Source: Polaromonas sp.
GTDB taxonomy: Bacteria > Pseudomonadota > Gammaproteobacteria > Burkholderiales > Burkholderiaceae_C
Reading direction: 5' to 3'
NCBI RefSeq assembly: GCF_016185115.1
Contig: NZ_JACPOF010000021.1
Location: 248,001 to 312,000, forward strand
DNA length: 64,000 nt
Shown: positions 17,167 to 26,600 of the stretch, one piece after another
How positions within the stretch are numbered: the stretch's first letter is position 1
How the letters are laid out: every line of letters starts with the position of its first letter
Notes under the pieces: model-generated
What the model saw: only the letters and a program-made list of their open reading frames with translations
Databases searched by the model: none
What the model was told of the DNA's origin: nothing
Translations under genes and position numbers: made by a program

Positions 17167-17964
17167 TCAAACCGGCCTGGCCAGAAATTTCCGCATGCCA
17201 GCCAGCCAGCGGTCTACATTGGCGACCTTGCGCTCGGCAAAGCCCTGCACTTCGGGGTGCGGCAGGATCAGGAAGATTTCGTCTTCAATGCCCTTCATGG
17301 CGCAGGCGGCTACGTCGTCGGGCTCCAGCAGTTTGCCGACTTTGGCAAACGCGTCTGAGGCGGCATTGCCCGAGCTGATCGAGTCTTCCAGCAGTCTGGT
17401 GCGCACCGCCTGCGGGCAGATGACGCTGACCTTGATGCCTGCATCGCCGTGCGTGATGGACAGCCACTCGGCCAGCGCAATAGCGGCGTGTTTGGTCACT
17501 GCGTAGGGCGCTGCGCCCGGGCTGGTCAGCAGGCCGGCGGCCGAACAGGTGCTGAGCAGGTAGCCACTGCCACGGGCCAGCATGCCGGGCAGCACGGCGC
17601 GTGCTGCATACACATGGGCCATGACGTTGATGCCCCATGAGCGCTCCCATTTGCTGTCGGGCGCATCGGCCCCGCCTTCATCGACGATGCCGGCGTTGGG
17701 GCAGAACAAATCGACCGGCCCAAAGCGCGATTCTGCTTCTTCAACCAGCCGCTTGATGGCCGCCTCGCTGGACACATCAGCCGCCATACCAAAGGCACGG
17801 CCACCGCTTGCGACAATCTCGCCTGCCACGCGCTGTGCATCTGCCTCGTTCAGGTCGCTGACCAGCACGCCGCGTGCGCCGGCGGCGGCCATGCGTTTTG
17901 CCAGCGCCTCGCCAATGCCATTGCCTGCGCCGGTCAGCACGGCTACCTTGTTGTCCATCTTCAT
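17167..17964 (-). CDS. Short-chain dehydrogenase/reductase (SDR)
   Basis: Classical SDR of 265 residues. The NAD(P)-binding TGAGNGIG is at residues 11-18. The NAG motif is near 90-92. The catalytic triad is Ser141, Tyr154 and Lys158 (PYAVTKHAA). Asp37 after the second beta strand (LVSDLNE) suggests NAD preference. It lies 20 bp downstream of the epimerase-like gene on the same strand, so the two form an operon. Beside a beta-oxidation-type operon that lacks its own 3-hydroxyacyl-CoA dehydrogenase, it could supply that step; this is inference. Flanking direct repeats suggest the pair moved as a unit. Confidence 0.88.
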   Translation of the reverse strand: MKMDNKVAVLTGAGNGIGEALAKRMAAAGARGVLVSDLNEADAQRVAGEIVASGGRAFGMAADVSSEAAIKRLVEEAESRFGPVDLFCPNAGIVDEGGADAPDSKWERSWGINVMAHVYAARAVLPGMLARGSGYLLSTCSAAGLLTSPGAAPYAVTKHAAIALAEWLSITHGDAGIKVSVICPQAVRTRLLEDSISSGNAASDAFAKVGKLLEPDDVAACAMKGIEDEIFLILPHPEVQGFAERKVANVDRWLAGMRKFLARPV

Positions 17965-17984
17965 GGTGTTGATCCTGCGCTGTG

Positions 17985-19124
17985 TCAGTGTGGGGTCGCC
18001 TGCACCGGCTTTGCGAGCGGTGCCTGCGTCGGGTGGTCATAGGGGTGCGAACGCACCAGTGGTTTGCCGCAATCTGGTGCCCGTGCGCAGGCCGTGTCCC
18101 ACCAGGCGAGCAGGCGGTCTTCGGCCGCGTAGTCAAAATCGTCAGGGCCGAGCCGGCCTGACAGCCCGTCAACCAGCGGCGGCGACTGCAGCCAGTACGC
18201 CACGGTTTTGCGAATCCAGTCGGCGGGCGTCACCGCATCTTCGTAGCCCAGCTGCAGCCGGGCTTTTTCATTGCTGACCAGCGAATGCCGCAGGCGCCCC
18301 GCATCGACATCGCTTGCACGCACCCAGTTGTATTCACCGGCCATGGGCACGGCAGAACGGCCCAGGGCGCAGATGGCGGCGGGAATGTCGACAGCCTCGA
18401 ACTGGTGGTTCATGGCGCTGGCAACCAGCTCTACCCATTCGCGTTGTGTGTACTGGCGCGTATCTGCGGCGTGGTAAATCTCGCCGCCTGCACGCTGCGG
18501 CTGGTCAAGCACCAGGCCCACCAGCCGGGCTGCGTTGGGCGATGCGCAGCGGCCCTGCAGGGCAAGGCCCGCACCCTGATAAATCCATCGGCTGCGGCTA
18601 TCCAGCACGCGCCTGATCACGTGCCACTCCAGTGGAACAACGGCATGCGGGCCATAGACATAGGGGTAGCGAACCACGGTGGAGACAAAATCCCCGCGTG
18701 CATGGGCGGCCAGCACCGCCTCTTCGGTTTGCGCAATTTTCGCCAGCAAACCGCGCAGGCCCGCGGGCGCGTGCTGCGCCGTCTCGCAGGGGAAATCCTC
18801 GCACATGGGCACGCCCGGCTGCATGCCGACCACTGGCGTGCCGCTGATGGACACAAAGTGCCCGGTACGGCCGCGCAGCGCGGCCGCCAGGTGGCGTATG
18901 CGGCCATAGGTGGCGACGGTGACATCCCAGCTGCGGCCGGCAAGGTCGTGGTCTATCGTGCTTTCGTGGTGCGGATCGCCATGGATGTGTTCCATGTCAT
19001 CCAGCTCGGGGACTTCATGCAACCCCCGGTGGTAAATCGTGACCTCATAGCCGCGGGCGCGCAGCTCTGCCGAAATGGCAATGCCCGTGGCCGCCGTGCC
19101 GCCCACCAGAAGTGCGGTTTTCAT
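17985..19124 (-). CDS. NAD(P)-dependent epimerase/dehydratase-like (extended SDR) protein
   Basis: Extended SDR-like protein of 379 residues with an N-terminal Rossmann motif (ALLVGGTAATGIAIS). The region FVSISGTPVVG and a later VRYPYVYGPHAVVPLEW stretch are typical of isoflavone-reductase/epimerase-type members. The C-terminal half has a substrate-binding domain ending in PLVDGLSGRLGPDDFDYAAE. The start is the ATG at 19124; the frame is open 26 codons upstream but that part is Ser/Arg-rich and unlike the family. It is first in an operon with the SDR. The substrate is unknown. Confidence 0.8.
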   Translation of the reverse strand: MKTALLVGGTAATGIAISAELRARGYEVTIYHRGLHEVPELDDMEHIHGDPHHESTIDHDLAGRSWDVTVATYGRIRHLAAALRGRTGHFVSISGTPVVGMQPGVPMCEDFPCETAQHAPAGLRGLLAKIAQTEEAVLAAHARGDFVSTVVRYPYVYGPHAVVPLEWHVIRRVLDSRSRWIYQGAGLALQGRCASPNAARLVGLVLDQPQRAGGEIYHAADTRQYTQREWVELVASAMNHQFEAVDIPAAICALGRSAVPMAGEYNWVRASDVDAGRLRHSLVSNEKARLQLGYEDAVTPADWIRKTVAYWLQSPPLVDGLSGRLGPDDFDYAAEDRLLAWWDTACARAPDCGKPLVRSHPYDHPTQAPLAKPVQATPH

Positions 19125-19519
19125 GCTGCCTGCTGGCCTGTTTTGCGCTGAACTGTCATGTGTCCTGTCTCCACTGGATGGCCTGCCTTCCTGCGGGAGC
19201 ATGGGCCGTGTCAGGCATGCGCATCAGGCCCAATGAGACAGGGATACGAAAGCGTGACTTCTGGTGCTATCAATTCAGTAGCTTTTCACGTACGTATCTA
19301 TTAGCCTACAGCCTGATTTGATGCCTGAAAATGACTTCTTTTGACATCCATTGGCGACCTGAAAAGACAAAAAACCTGAAAAGTTAATATGGAAGTTAAC
19401 TTTACGGAGCTTTTAACATGCACGTTAAATGTTCAATGCCTGCAAAAATTTCTAACCGCGAGGGACATTCAGCACCCGACGTGAATTTAATCTCTGCCTT
19501 TGCTGCCTCAGGCAGAAAG
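19125..19519. other. Intergenic region upstream of the epimerase-like gene
   Basis: About 395 bp. It holds repeat copy 2 (19265-19438) and otherwise nothing recognisable; the toxin gene ends at its right edge. The promoter of the leftward epimerase/SDR pair should lie between 19125 and about 19440. Confidence 0.6.
19265..19438 (+). repeat. Direct repeat copy 2 flanking the SDR/epimerase pair
   Basis: Collinear, diverged copy of 16933-17117 in the same orientation. It keeps the GTTAAT/GTTAAC inverted repeat and the TTTTAAC-n2-n-CACGT block. It lies upstream of the epimerase gene, while copy 1 lies downstream of the SDR gene, so the two bracket the two-gene unit. Confidence 0.7.
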
Positions 19520-19927
19520 TCATGGTCTGAACGCTTTGACTTTGAGAGACGTAATCGCCGAAAAATGTTTGGTGTTGGCCGTCAGTAGGGGCAGGTCGTG
19601 TTGTAGCGCGGTGGCTGCGATCAGCGCATCCGCCAGGTAGACGCTGTGTGAAAGACTGTATTTCTCAACCAGCGTGCACGCAAGGCTGCTAATGTCTTGC
19701 GTCAGCGGCAAGATGTCTTCTTCACCCGACTTGAAGGCTTTTTGTATGGCTTTGAGTTCGGTCTTGTTGCGACAACCCTGAACAAGCTCCATGTAAGACA
19801 CCGCAGAGATATACCAGTCACCAGCACCTTCCAGCGCAGCGACGGCCTTCGGGTTGCCGCGCATAAACCAGATCAGCACATCGGAGTCAACAATCAGGCT
19901 CCTGCCCGAAACCAGTGCGGCTGCCAT
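19520..19927 (-). CDS. PIN-domain ribonuclease toxin (VapC-like)
   Basis: PIN-domain protein of 135 residues, the toxin of a type II toxin-antitoxin pair, expected to cleave RNA with Mg2+ or Mn2+. Acidic active-site residues are visible: Asp14 (IVDSDVLIW), Glu47 (SYMELVQG), the Asp of LADALIAATA, and a C-terminal TANTKHFSAI in which the last acidic position is Asn/Thr as in many VapC. The start codon overlaps the antitoxin stop by one base (TAATG), so translation is coupled. A slightly later start would remove a weakly conserved N-terminal stretch. Confidence 0.87.
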   Translation of the reverse strand: MAAALVSGRSLIVDSDVLIWFMRGNPKAVAALEGAGDWYISAVSYMELVQGCRNKTELKAIQKAFKSGEEDILPLTQDISSLACTLVEKYSLSHSVYLADALIAATALQHDLPLLTANTKHFSAITSLKVKAFRP

Positions 19928-20193
19928 TAGAAGCGGGGCTTGCGCAGCATACTGACGTAATTCGATGGGTCGGCCATGTTTGTGCGATCAGACCAGAGGC
20001 CTTTGATGTTCTGCAGTCGTTGTACCTTTGCGCCTGTGGTATTTGCAGGCTGACTGTCAAGAAACTGATCGACGGCACGGCGAATCAATTCACTCTTGGA
20101 GCCGCCCGTCCGTCGACTAGCGTTTTCAAGCCGCTTCTGCTGAACATGGGTCAGGTAGATCTGTGTTCTTGCGAGGGTTTGATCAGTTTTCAT
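19927..20193 (-). CDS. Ribbon-helix-helix antitoxin (VapB/CopG-like)
   Basis: 88-residue antitoxin with an N-terminal RHH DNA-binding domain (ARTQIYLTHVQQKRLENASR then KSELIRRAVDQFL). The C-terminal tail (NIKGLWSDRTNMADPSNYV) would wrap the PIN toxin. The ATG at 20193 gives the family start. An earlier in-frame ATG (20211) would add six residues; neither has a strong ribosome-binding site. The gene precedes and couples to the toxin, the standard order for autoregulated modules. Confidence 0.85.
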   Translation of the reverse strand: MKTDQTLARTQIYLTHVQQKRLENASRRTGGSKSELIRRAVDQFLDSQPANTTGAKVQRLQNIKGLWSDRTNMADPSNYVSMLRKPRF

Positions 20194-20195
20194 GA

Positions 20196-20210
20196 TGTAT
20201 AAATTGTACA
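20196..20210. promoter_or_regulatory. Candidate TA operator
   Basis: TGTATAAATTGTACA, with perfect TGTA/TACA arms, sits immediately upstream of the antitoxin ATG and overlaps a TATA-rich -10-like sequence. This is where RHH antitoxins bind to autoregulate. Confidence 0.5.
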
Positions 20211-20255
20211 TTACCAATCAACTTCTACGCTTGCGCTGCGTATTTCAGTGGTGCA

Positions 20256-21608
20256 CTACCGCTCCCGCGCAGCTTCTTGCGCCACCTTTTGAACCGGTGA
20301 CAGCAGGTACTCCAGCACCGTGCGCTGCCCCTGATGGATTTCCGCCTGCACCACCATGCCTGGCGCCAGCTTCATCAACTCACCATTCGAGGATCGCAGT
20401 TCCTGGCTTACCAGCTTGACCAGCGCTTTGTAGCTTTGCGGGCTCTGGCCCATCGCCGTGGCTTTCTGGGGGTCGTTGGCCGAAGAGTCAGCACTTACAA
20501 CTTGTACCGAGCCCTCAAGCATGCCGTACTTCTGGAAGGGGTAGGCCTGCAGCTTGACCTTCACACGTTGACCTTGCGCGACAAACCCGACGTCTTCATT
20601 GCGAATCGCCACTTCGGCCAAGAGTGGTTCGTCTTTGGGGATCAGGCTGAGCAGCGCCGCACCTGGCTGAACCACCGCACCCGGGCTGTAGGTGGCCATG
20701 TCCTTGACCGTGCCGTTTTCTGTGGCCTTCAGCTCCAGCAGGCCCGACTTGTACACCTGTTTTTGCAACTCACCCTCGGTGCGTTGCTGCTGGCTTTGCA
20801 GATCCATGCGCTCGTTGTGCAACTGGCTTTCATAGCCCGACCTGATCTGCGCCAACTTCTTGCGCGACTGCTCTACGGCAGCGGTCAACGCGCCCATGTT
20901 GGACTCCTGGCTTTTGAGTTCCTGCTCTTTTTCAATCTTCTCGCGTATCTTGTCGTTGGCCCCAAGCGCCGACACGAAGCCTTCCTTGACCAGTTTTTCG
21001 TAGGAGTTGGCAGACTGCTGGTACAGCGGCACTGTCACCTGCAGTTTGGTCAGCTGCTGGCGCGCGCTGGCCAGGTCGTGTTGTGATCGCTCCAGCGTGG
21101 CCTGCTCCTGGGCCAGTGCATCAAGGTAGCTTTGCCGTCGTGCGCGGTATTGCGCCAGCACATGGTTTGCCACCTCGGGCGGGTCACGGCTGTCAACCAG
21201 CAAAGGCTGGCCACGCAGTTCGGCGTCAATGCGGCGCAGACTTAATGCCTTCAGTGCCGCATCTGCCTTCAGCGTGCCCATGTCGGCGCTGGCTGTAGTG
21301 GCATCCATGCGCATCAAAACCTGGCCCGCCTTGACTTCTTCACCGTCGCGCACAAGAACCTCACGCACAATGCCGGCCTCGGCGGGTTGCAGTACCCTGC
21401 TGTAGTTACGCGGCACCAGCCGGCCTTCGGCGCCGGCAATGATGTCCAGCTTGCCAAAGGCGGCCCAGGCAAGCAGAGCGCCAAACAGGCCCATGGTGAC
21501 GTAACCCACAGTGCGAGGCAGCCGCGCTGGTGGACGCTCCTGAATTGCGAGCAGGTCGGGTTGAAAGTCGTTGGCAAGGCTCACAAATATTCTTTCGTGG
21601 GAGATCAA
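20256..21608 (-). CDS. Type I secretion membrane fusion protein (HlyD family)
   Basis: Periplasmic adaptor of 450 residues that bridges the inner-membrane ABC exporter to a TolC-like outer-membrane channel. A short cytoplasmic N-terminus is followed by one membrane helix (about residues 36-52, GLFGALLAWAAFGKL) and a lipoyl-like domain (GIVREVLVRDGEEVKAGQVL). Long coiled-coil helices run through about residues 120-300. The C-terminal beta-barrel ends in the family signature PGMVVQAEIHQGQRTVLEYL. The frame opens with a TTG overlapping the upstream gene by 4 bp; a GTG nine codons later is an alternative start. It is the last gene of the RTX operon. The cognate ABC exporter is encoded at 36135-38303; no TolC gene is in the window. 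Confidence 0.93.
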   Translation of the reverse strand: MISHERIFVSLANDFQPDLLAIQERPPARLPRTVGYVTMGLFGALLAWAAFGKLDIIAGAEGRLVPRNYSRVLQPAEAGIVREVLVRDGEEVKAGQVLMRMDATTASADMGTLKADAALKALSLRRIDAELRGQPLLVDSRDPPEVANHVLAQYRARRQSYLDALAQEQATLERSQHDLASARQQLTKLQVTVPLYQQSANSYEKLVKEGFVSALGANDKIREKIEKEQELKSQESNMGALTAAVEQSRKKLAQIRSGYESQLHNERMDLQSQQQRTEGELQKQVYKSGLLELKATENGTVKDMATYSPGAVVQPGAALLSLIPKDEPLLAEVAIRNEDVGFVAQGQRVKVKLQAYPFQKYGMLEGSVQVVSADSSANDPQKATAMGQSPQSYKALVKLVSQELRSSNGELMKLAPGMVVQAEIHQGQRTVLEYLLSPVQKVAQEAARER

Positions 21609-22882
21609 ATTTCACATACAAACTCTTCAAACTTGCCAGAGGCGGGTTTGGGTATATGCGTTGGGTAATACGCAAACTGGTAGTCAAAACGATGCATCAT
21701 CGACTTTTGTACCAACTGGTATTGGGTGATGTTGGCCACGCTTGAAAAGTCACGAAAACCTGTCAAAGGCCAGTGGCTGCGACCGTCCGGCAGCTTGACC
21801 ATGCCACGCTGGCGACCCAGCACACGCTTCAGTGTGGGTAGGCCCCGGCCACACCCGCACACCGGCCCAGGCTCGGCATAGTCGCCAATGTCATAGCGCA
21901 CCAGAGGGCTGGCAAAGTTGAGTAAATCGGTGACCACCACGCGCCCGACTTCACCGGCTTTGCAGGGCTGGCCGTCCGGCCTCAGCACTTCCACGATCAA
22001 GCCTTCGGCCATGGTGTGATACAGGCCACTGTGGGGGCATTCAATCGCAATGACGCCCACCTCCTCGGAACTGTAGGTATCGGCAATAGTGATGCCCAAT
22101 TTGTCGCGGGTCTGGCTGCGCAAGGCATCACTCAGCGTTTCACCGATGGTCCGAACCTGAACCAGACCTGGTAGATCCGGTTTGCCTTGCAATTGGTATA
22201 GGACGGCGTGCCATACACCCGGATAGATCAACAGATACTGCGGCTGCTTGAGCCGCAGCCACGCCACAAGGGCCGATGTGTCGGTGGTCACGGGCACGCC
22301 GTAGAAGGGGCCTGACTCAAACAGGTCGCCAACAGGCGAACCCCAGGCTGGCAGGTCAAAGGCTTCTGGCAGGTTCGCGCGCACTATCGCCAGCCGGCCT
22401 TTGGAGTCGCGGCCATGCCACAGATGTTCACGCAGGGTGGTGGCCAGCCAGAATAGCTGGTTGACGGCCGTGCGGTAAACCATCACCGGCTCGCCTGTGG
22501 AGCCCGATGTCTTTTTAGGCGCTGTGGGCTTGTGCGCCGGGGGCACCACCCGGCTGTGAAAGTTGGTGCCCGCCCGTTGTACATCCGCACGCGTCGTGAC
22601 CGGAAATTGCCTGAACGCCTCCAGCGACTGGCAAAGTTGCCCGACCGTGCAGCGGTGCAGGCCGGCGCGTTGCTGCAACCATGGCGACTGTCGTTCAAAA
22701 TGCCTGAGAAAAATGGCGAGCTGCGACAGTTGCCCGGCTTGAAGGGCCGCAACATCCAGCCATTGCGAACGCTCCAGCCAGTGCACCAGCGCCACCAATT
22801 GTGCGTTGTCGGCCTTCACGATGGGTGGCCATTGCACGCCCGCAATGGCGCTTTGGATACCTCCTAAATCAGGTGCCATCAC
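21605..22882 (-). CDS. PaaK/CapK-like adenylate-forming enzyme in the RTX operon
   Basis: AMP-binding enzyme of 425 residues resembling phenylacetate-CoA ligase and CapK-type proteins. It has the phosphate-binding loop KKTSGSTGEPVMVY, a substrate/AMP region TYSSEEVGVIAIECP, VRYDIGDYAE as the ATP-binding Asp motif, and a CxC pair (PVCGCGRGLPTL). The usual C-terminal lysine region is degenerate. It would activate a carboxylate as an acyl-adenylate; the acceptor is unknown. The start is the GTG at 22882 or the adjacent ATG at 22879, both overlapping the methyltransferase stop. It is locked by 4-bp overlaps between the methyltransferase and hlyD genes, which suggests a role in modifying or exporting the RTX protein. 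Confidence 0.8.
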   Translation of the reverse strand: MMAPDLGGIQSAIAGVQWPPIVKADNAQLVALVHWLERSQWLDVAALQAGQLSQLAIFLRHFERQSPWLQQRAGLHRCTVGQLCQSLEAFRQFPVTTRADVQRAGTNFHSRVVPPAHKPTAPKKTSGSTGEPVMVYRTAVNQLFWLATTLREHLWHGRDSKGRLAIVRANLPEAFDLPAWGSPVGDLFESGPFYGVPVTTDTSALVAWLRLKQPQYLLIYPGVWHAVLYQLQGKPDLPGLVQVRTIGETLSDALRSQTRDKLGITIADTYSSEEVGVIAIECPHSGLYHTMAEGLIVEVLRPDGQPCKAGEVGRVVVTDLLNFASPLVRYDIGDYAEPGPVCGCGRGLPTLKRVLGRQRGMVKLPDGRSHWPLTGFRDFSSVANITQYQLVQKSMMHRFDYQFAYYPTHIPKPASGKFEEFVCEI

Positions 22883-23679
22883 GCATGAAACCCGTCCAGA
22901 ATCACCACCGGGCAGCGCTCTGCCAGTTCGTAGTCACCGGTGCAGTAATGCACACGCGCGGCGAACTGCCCAAAGAGCGCATCCACTACGGCGCGTGGCG
23001 GAAAGCTCAGGCTGACGCCGGAGCCATGGTACACATCGATGGTGTCATACACCTCAGCGGGCCAGTTCGTCATGCGCAAAAGCTCTGCGCGGTCAGAAAA
23101 CCGACGGTTAAACAACGCCAGCGCATCGGCCACCCGCACGTTGTAGCTGTTTGCAGTGCTCGACAGCGACATCATCAAACGCCACTTCAAGACATGAAAA
23201 CTTCCAACCCGGCCGCTCTGGACAGCTGCCACGATGTCGTCAACGGACTCACGCTTGTCAGGCGCCACAAACAGACGCAACACACATCTGCCACCCGGCT
23301 GGAGTACGCGGCGCAGCTCCCGCAGCAAACGCGGGTAAGCCTGTGCATGGCGCATCACGCTCAAGGCCCCGTCGCCTACAACCTGCGCCATAGAACCCGT
23401 TGCCAGCGGCAGGGCCAGCCAGTCGGCCTGCAGCGCCGCCCACCGCTCCCGGTTGGGCGTATGGGCATTGATCATGGCCCGGTTGTGGTCCACGGCCACA
23501 CCACGCAAATCCAGCGCCGCAATTTGCTGCGTCACCCCGAGCAACAGCGTGCGGGCCTTCGCGTCCAGCGCTTGCGCATAAATTTGCAGGTCGCTGGCGT
23601 GCGGTGTCAAAGGCGAGGCCACCTTGCTCCAGTGCCCGGCGTAGCGGTGCCAATGGTTAGGGTCGAGTGTGGCACTCAA
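22879..23679 (-). CDS. SAM-dependent methyltransferase in the RTX operon
   Basis: Class I methyltransferase-like protein of 266 residues. Motif I is degenerate (TLLLGVTQQIAAL) and is followed by the acidic residue after strand 2 (GVAVDHNRAMI). A motif III-like LRELRRVLQPGGRCVLRLFV is clear. The start is a TTG whose TTGA overlaps the RTX stop; no ATG or GTG nearby gives the family N-terminus. It lies directly after the giant RTX gene and before the adenylating enzyme. The substrate is unknown; candidates are the RTX protein, or a small molecule activated by the neighbouring enzyme. Confidence 0.77.
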   Translation of the reverse strand: MSATLDPNHWHRYAGHWSKVASPLTPHASDLQIYAQALDAKARTLLLGVTQQIAALDLRGVAVDHNRAMINAHTPNRERWAALQADWLALPLATGSMAQVVGDGALSVMRHAQAYPRLLRELRRVLQPGGRCVLRLFVAPDKRESVDDIVAAVQSGRVGSFHVLKWRLMMSLSSTANSYNVRVADALALFNRRFSDRAELLRMTNWPAEVYDTIDVYHGSGVSLSFPPRAVVDALFGQFAARVHYCTGDYELAERCPVVILDGFHA

Positions 23680-26600
23680 ACCAGCCGCACCGCGCCCTGC
23701 TCAAGCTGGGTACGGCTCTGCAGGTTTTGCCAGTCGGTACCCGCCGCCAGGCTGGCCTGTGCAACACCCAGCCCGATGCCCGCCAGACTGCCAGCGGTGC
23801 CGTACTGAAAGGCCAGGTCGCCACCCAGCGCCTGGGTGTTGCTGCCCTGCAGGTGTGCGTCAAGCATGCTGTTCATCATGGCCCAGCCGTTGGCATTGGC
23901 TGAATTGGCTGCACGCGCCGCATCAAACTTCTGCACAAGTTTGGTGAAATCAAAAACCTCTACCTGCTTGTTGCGCGTTTGGTCTGACGAGTTGGCATCG
24001 TAGTCACCGCCGGCAGTCATCACCTGCAGTTCTGCAACTGTCCGGTTGCTGGCGCTTGAGTACCAGTTCTTCAGCGTCATCTTGTCGCTGACCGAGTTCA
24101 CCGTGCCCATGTCCAGTATCAGGTCGTTGCCCGATTTTTTGAACTTCAGGCTGGCGTATTTGATGCCCATCCCCAGGCTCAACGTGTCGTTGACTGCGCT
24201 TTCGGCACCCAGGTAAATGGTGTCTGCACCATCGCCACGGTTGAATGCAATCAGGTCTGCGCCCTTGCCGGTGGTGATGGTGTCGTTCTGCTTGCCGCCA
24301 AAAAAGAAGCTGGCGGCATCGCCATCGGTCATGGTGTCCTGGCCCGCGCCGCCATCCAGCAGGTTGGGACCCGCCATGTCGGTGATGGTGTCATTGCCAT
24401 CCTGGCCCTGGTTGATGTCATTGCCAAGTCCTTTGCGGCCGTCAATAAAATCGTCACCGGTACCGGCCTGCAGCAAGTCGTTGCCCGCGCCACCATCAAG
24501 GGTGTCACAGTCCTCGTTGCCCTGAAGCACATCGTTGCCTGCACCAGACCAGAGGGTGTCATTGCCTGCACCCCCCGTCAGCGTGACATCGCCATAGGCA
24601 TAACGAATGCTCGTCAGATTGATCACATCGTCACCCCAACCACCGCTGATGATTTCGACGTTTTTGACTCTAGCCCCCGCGCCTGTGCCCGTACTGCCAT
24701 CGTCCAGCAAGATGGCGTCGTCACCATTCGAGCCCAGCAACGTGTCAACACCCGCGCCGCCTTCAAATACATCCAGGCTGCGCGCATAACCGTCAATGTC
24801 GACTTGTGCATTGCTGCCCACCACACCGGGACTGCCCACGTTGGTAGAGGTGACTGGGGCATAGCAGTTGTTGCCACCCCATTGGTCATCCGCACCAAAG
24901 ACTAGGGTGTCGTTGCCCGCACCGCCGTCCAGCACATCGGAGCCCGTGCCGCCATCCAGCCTGTCATTACCGCCGTTGCCGTAGAGCTTGTCATTACCGC
25001 TCTTGCCGTTGATGACATCGTCGCAGGCGGTGCCGTTGAGCACGTCGTTGTAGCAGTCGCGGCCGTTGATGACAGTGCCGTTGCTGGTGCTGCAATCGTC
25101 TGCAACAGTCAAGGCAAAGTCGTCGCTGGCATTTGCGCCTTGCCTGTCAGTGGCGATCACGCGCAGGGTGTAGGTACCACCCGCAGCCGAGTCAGGTGTT
25201 CCGCTGAAGGTGCGTGTGGTGGCGTTAAAGCTCAGCCAGCCCGGCAGGGCCTGCGCGTTGCCGTTGGCATCTACCAGGCGTGCGCTGTAGGTGAGTACAT
25301 CGCCCTGGTCAATGTCCTTGAAGGCCGTTGCCGCCACCACAAAGTTAAACGCCTGCCCTTCCCGGCCGCTCTGGTCTGCAAGCGGCGTGACCACAATCGG
25401 CGCATCGTTCGCCCCCGTCACCGTCACGCTCAACTGGCTTGTGGCACTGAGCGGGTTGCCTGCATTGTCCTTTGCCGTATAGCTGAACTGGTCAAGCGCG
25501 GTTTGCCCCTGAGCAAGGGACTGCACGGCTGAGGCAGCGTTGTTGAGCGTATAGGTGTAGCTGCCATTGGCCGTTAATGCCAGGCTGCCATAAGTACCTT
25601 GCAAGGTACCGGGCGCAGCCACCGTCAGGGTGTCGCCCACATCAATATCGATGTCGTTGGCGAGCACATTGCCTGTCGTCACCAGCACGCCGTCTTCACC
25701 AACCGCAGCCACATCGGCCACCACCTTGGGGCCATCGTTGCTGCCCGTCACCGTCACCAGCAGATTGCCGGCCGATGTGGCCAGTCCATCGCTGGCGCTG
25801 TAGGCAAAGCTGTCGGTCACCTGCTGGCCACTGCGCAAACCCTGCACCGCAGTGCTGGTGTTGTTCAGGGTATAGCTGTAACTGCCGTTGGAGGCCAACA
25901 CCAGGCTGCCGTAGGTGCCCTGCAGCGTAGCGGGCGCAGCCACCGTCAAGGTGTCGCCCACATCGATATCGCTGTCATTGGCCAGCACATTACCGCTGGC
26001 AATCAGTACGCCGTCTTCACCCACATTGGTCATATCAACTGCGGCTATGGGCCCGTCGTTGCTACCGGTGATCGTGATGCTCAGCGTGCTGCCTGCAGTC
26101 AATGGGCTGCCTGCGTTGTCCTGCACGGTGTAGCTGAACTGCTCATTCAGCGTCTGGCCCACAGCCAGCGCCTGCACCTGTGCAAGCGCGTTGTTGAGCT
26201 GGTAGGTATAGCCGCCATCGCTGCCCATCACCAGGCTGCCATACACCCCGGCGTATGTGCCCGGGTTTGACACGGCAAGCACCTGCCCGGCATCCGGGTC
26301 ACTGTCGTTGGCCAGCACATTGCCCGTGGCTTGCACGGCCAGGTCTTCCGTGACTTGCGCCACATCAGCAACAGCCACCGGCGCGTGGTTGATCAGCGAC
26401 TCATCCAGCACCACTGAAGGCGCATCGCAAAACGCAATCGAGCTGATCCGCTCCGGTGAATGGGCCCAGCCTTGCAGGGTAATCTGGTCTGTGGTTTTGA
26501 TGCCGTCCTGATAGAGCTCAATCACCAGGTCATTGCCCAGGCTCACAAAGCGCAGGTCGGACAGGCTGATGCCGTCACCAAAGTGCAGTTCACCCATGCC

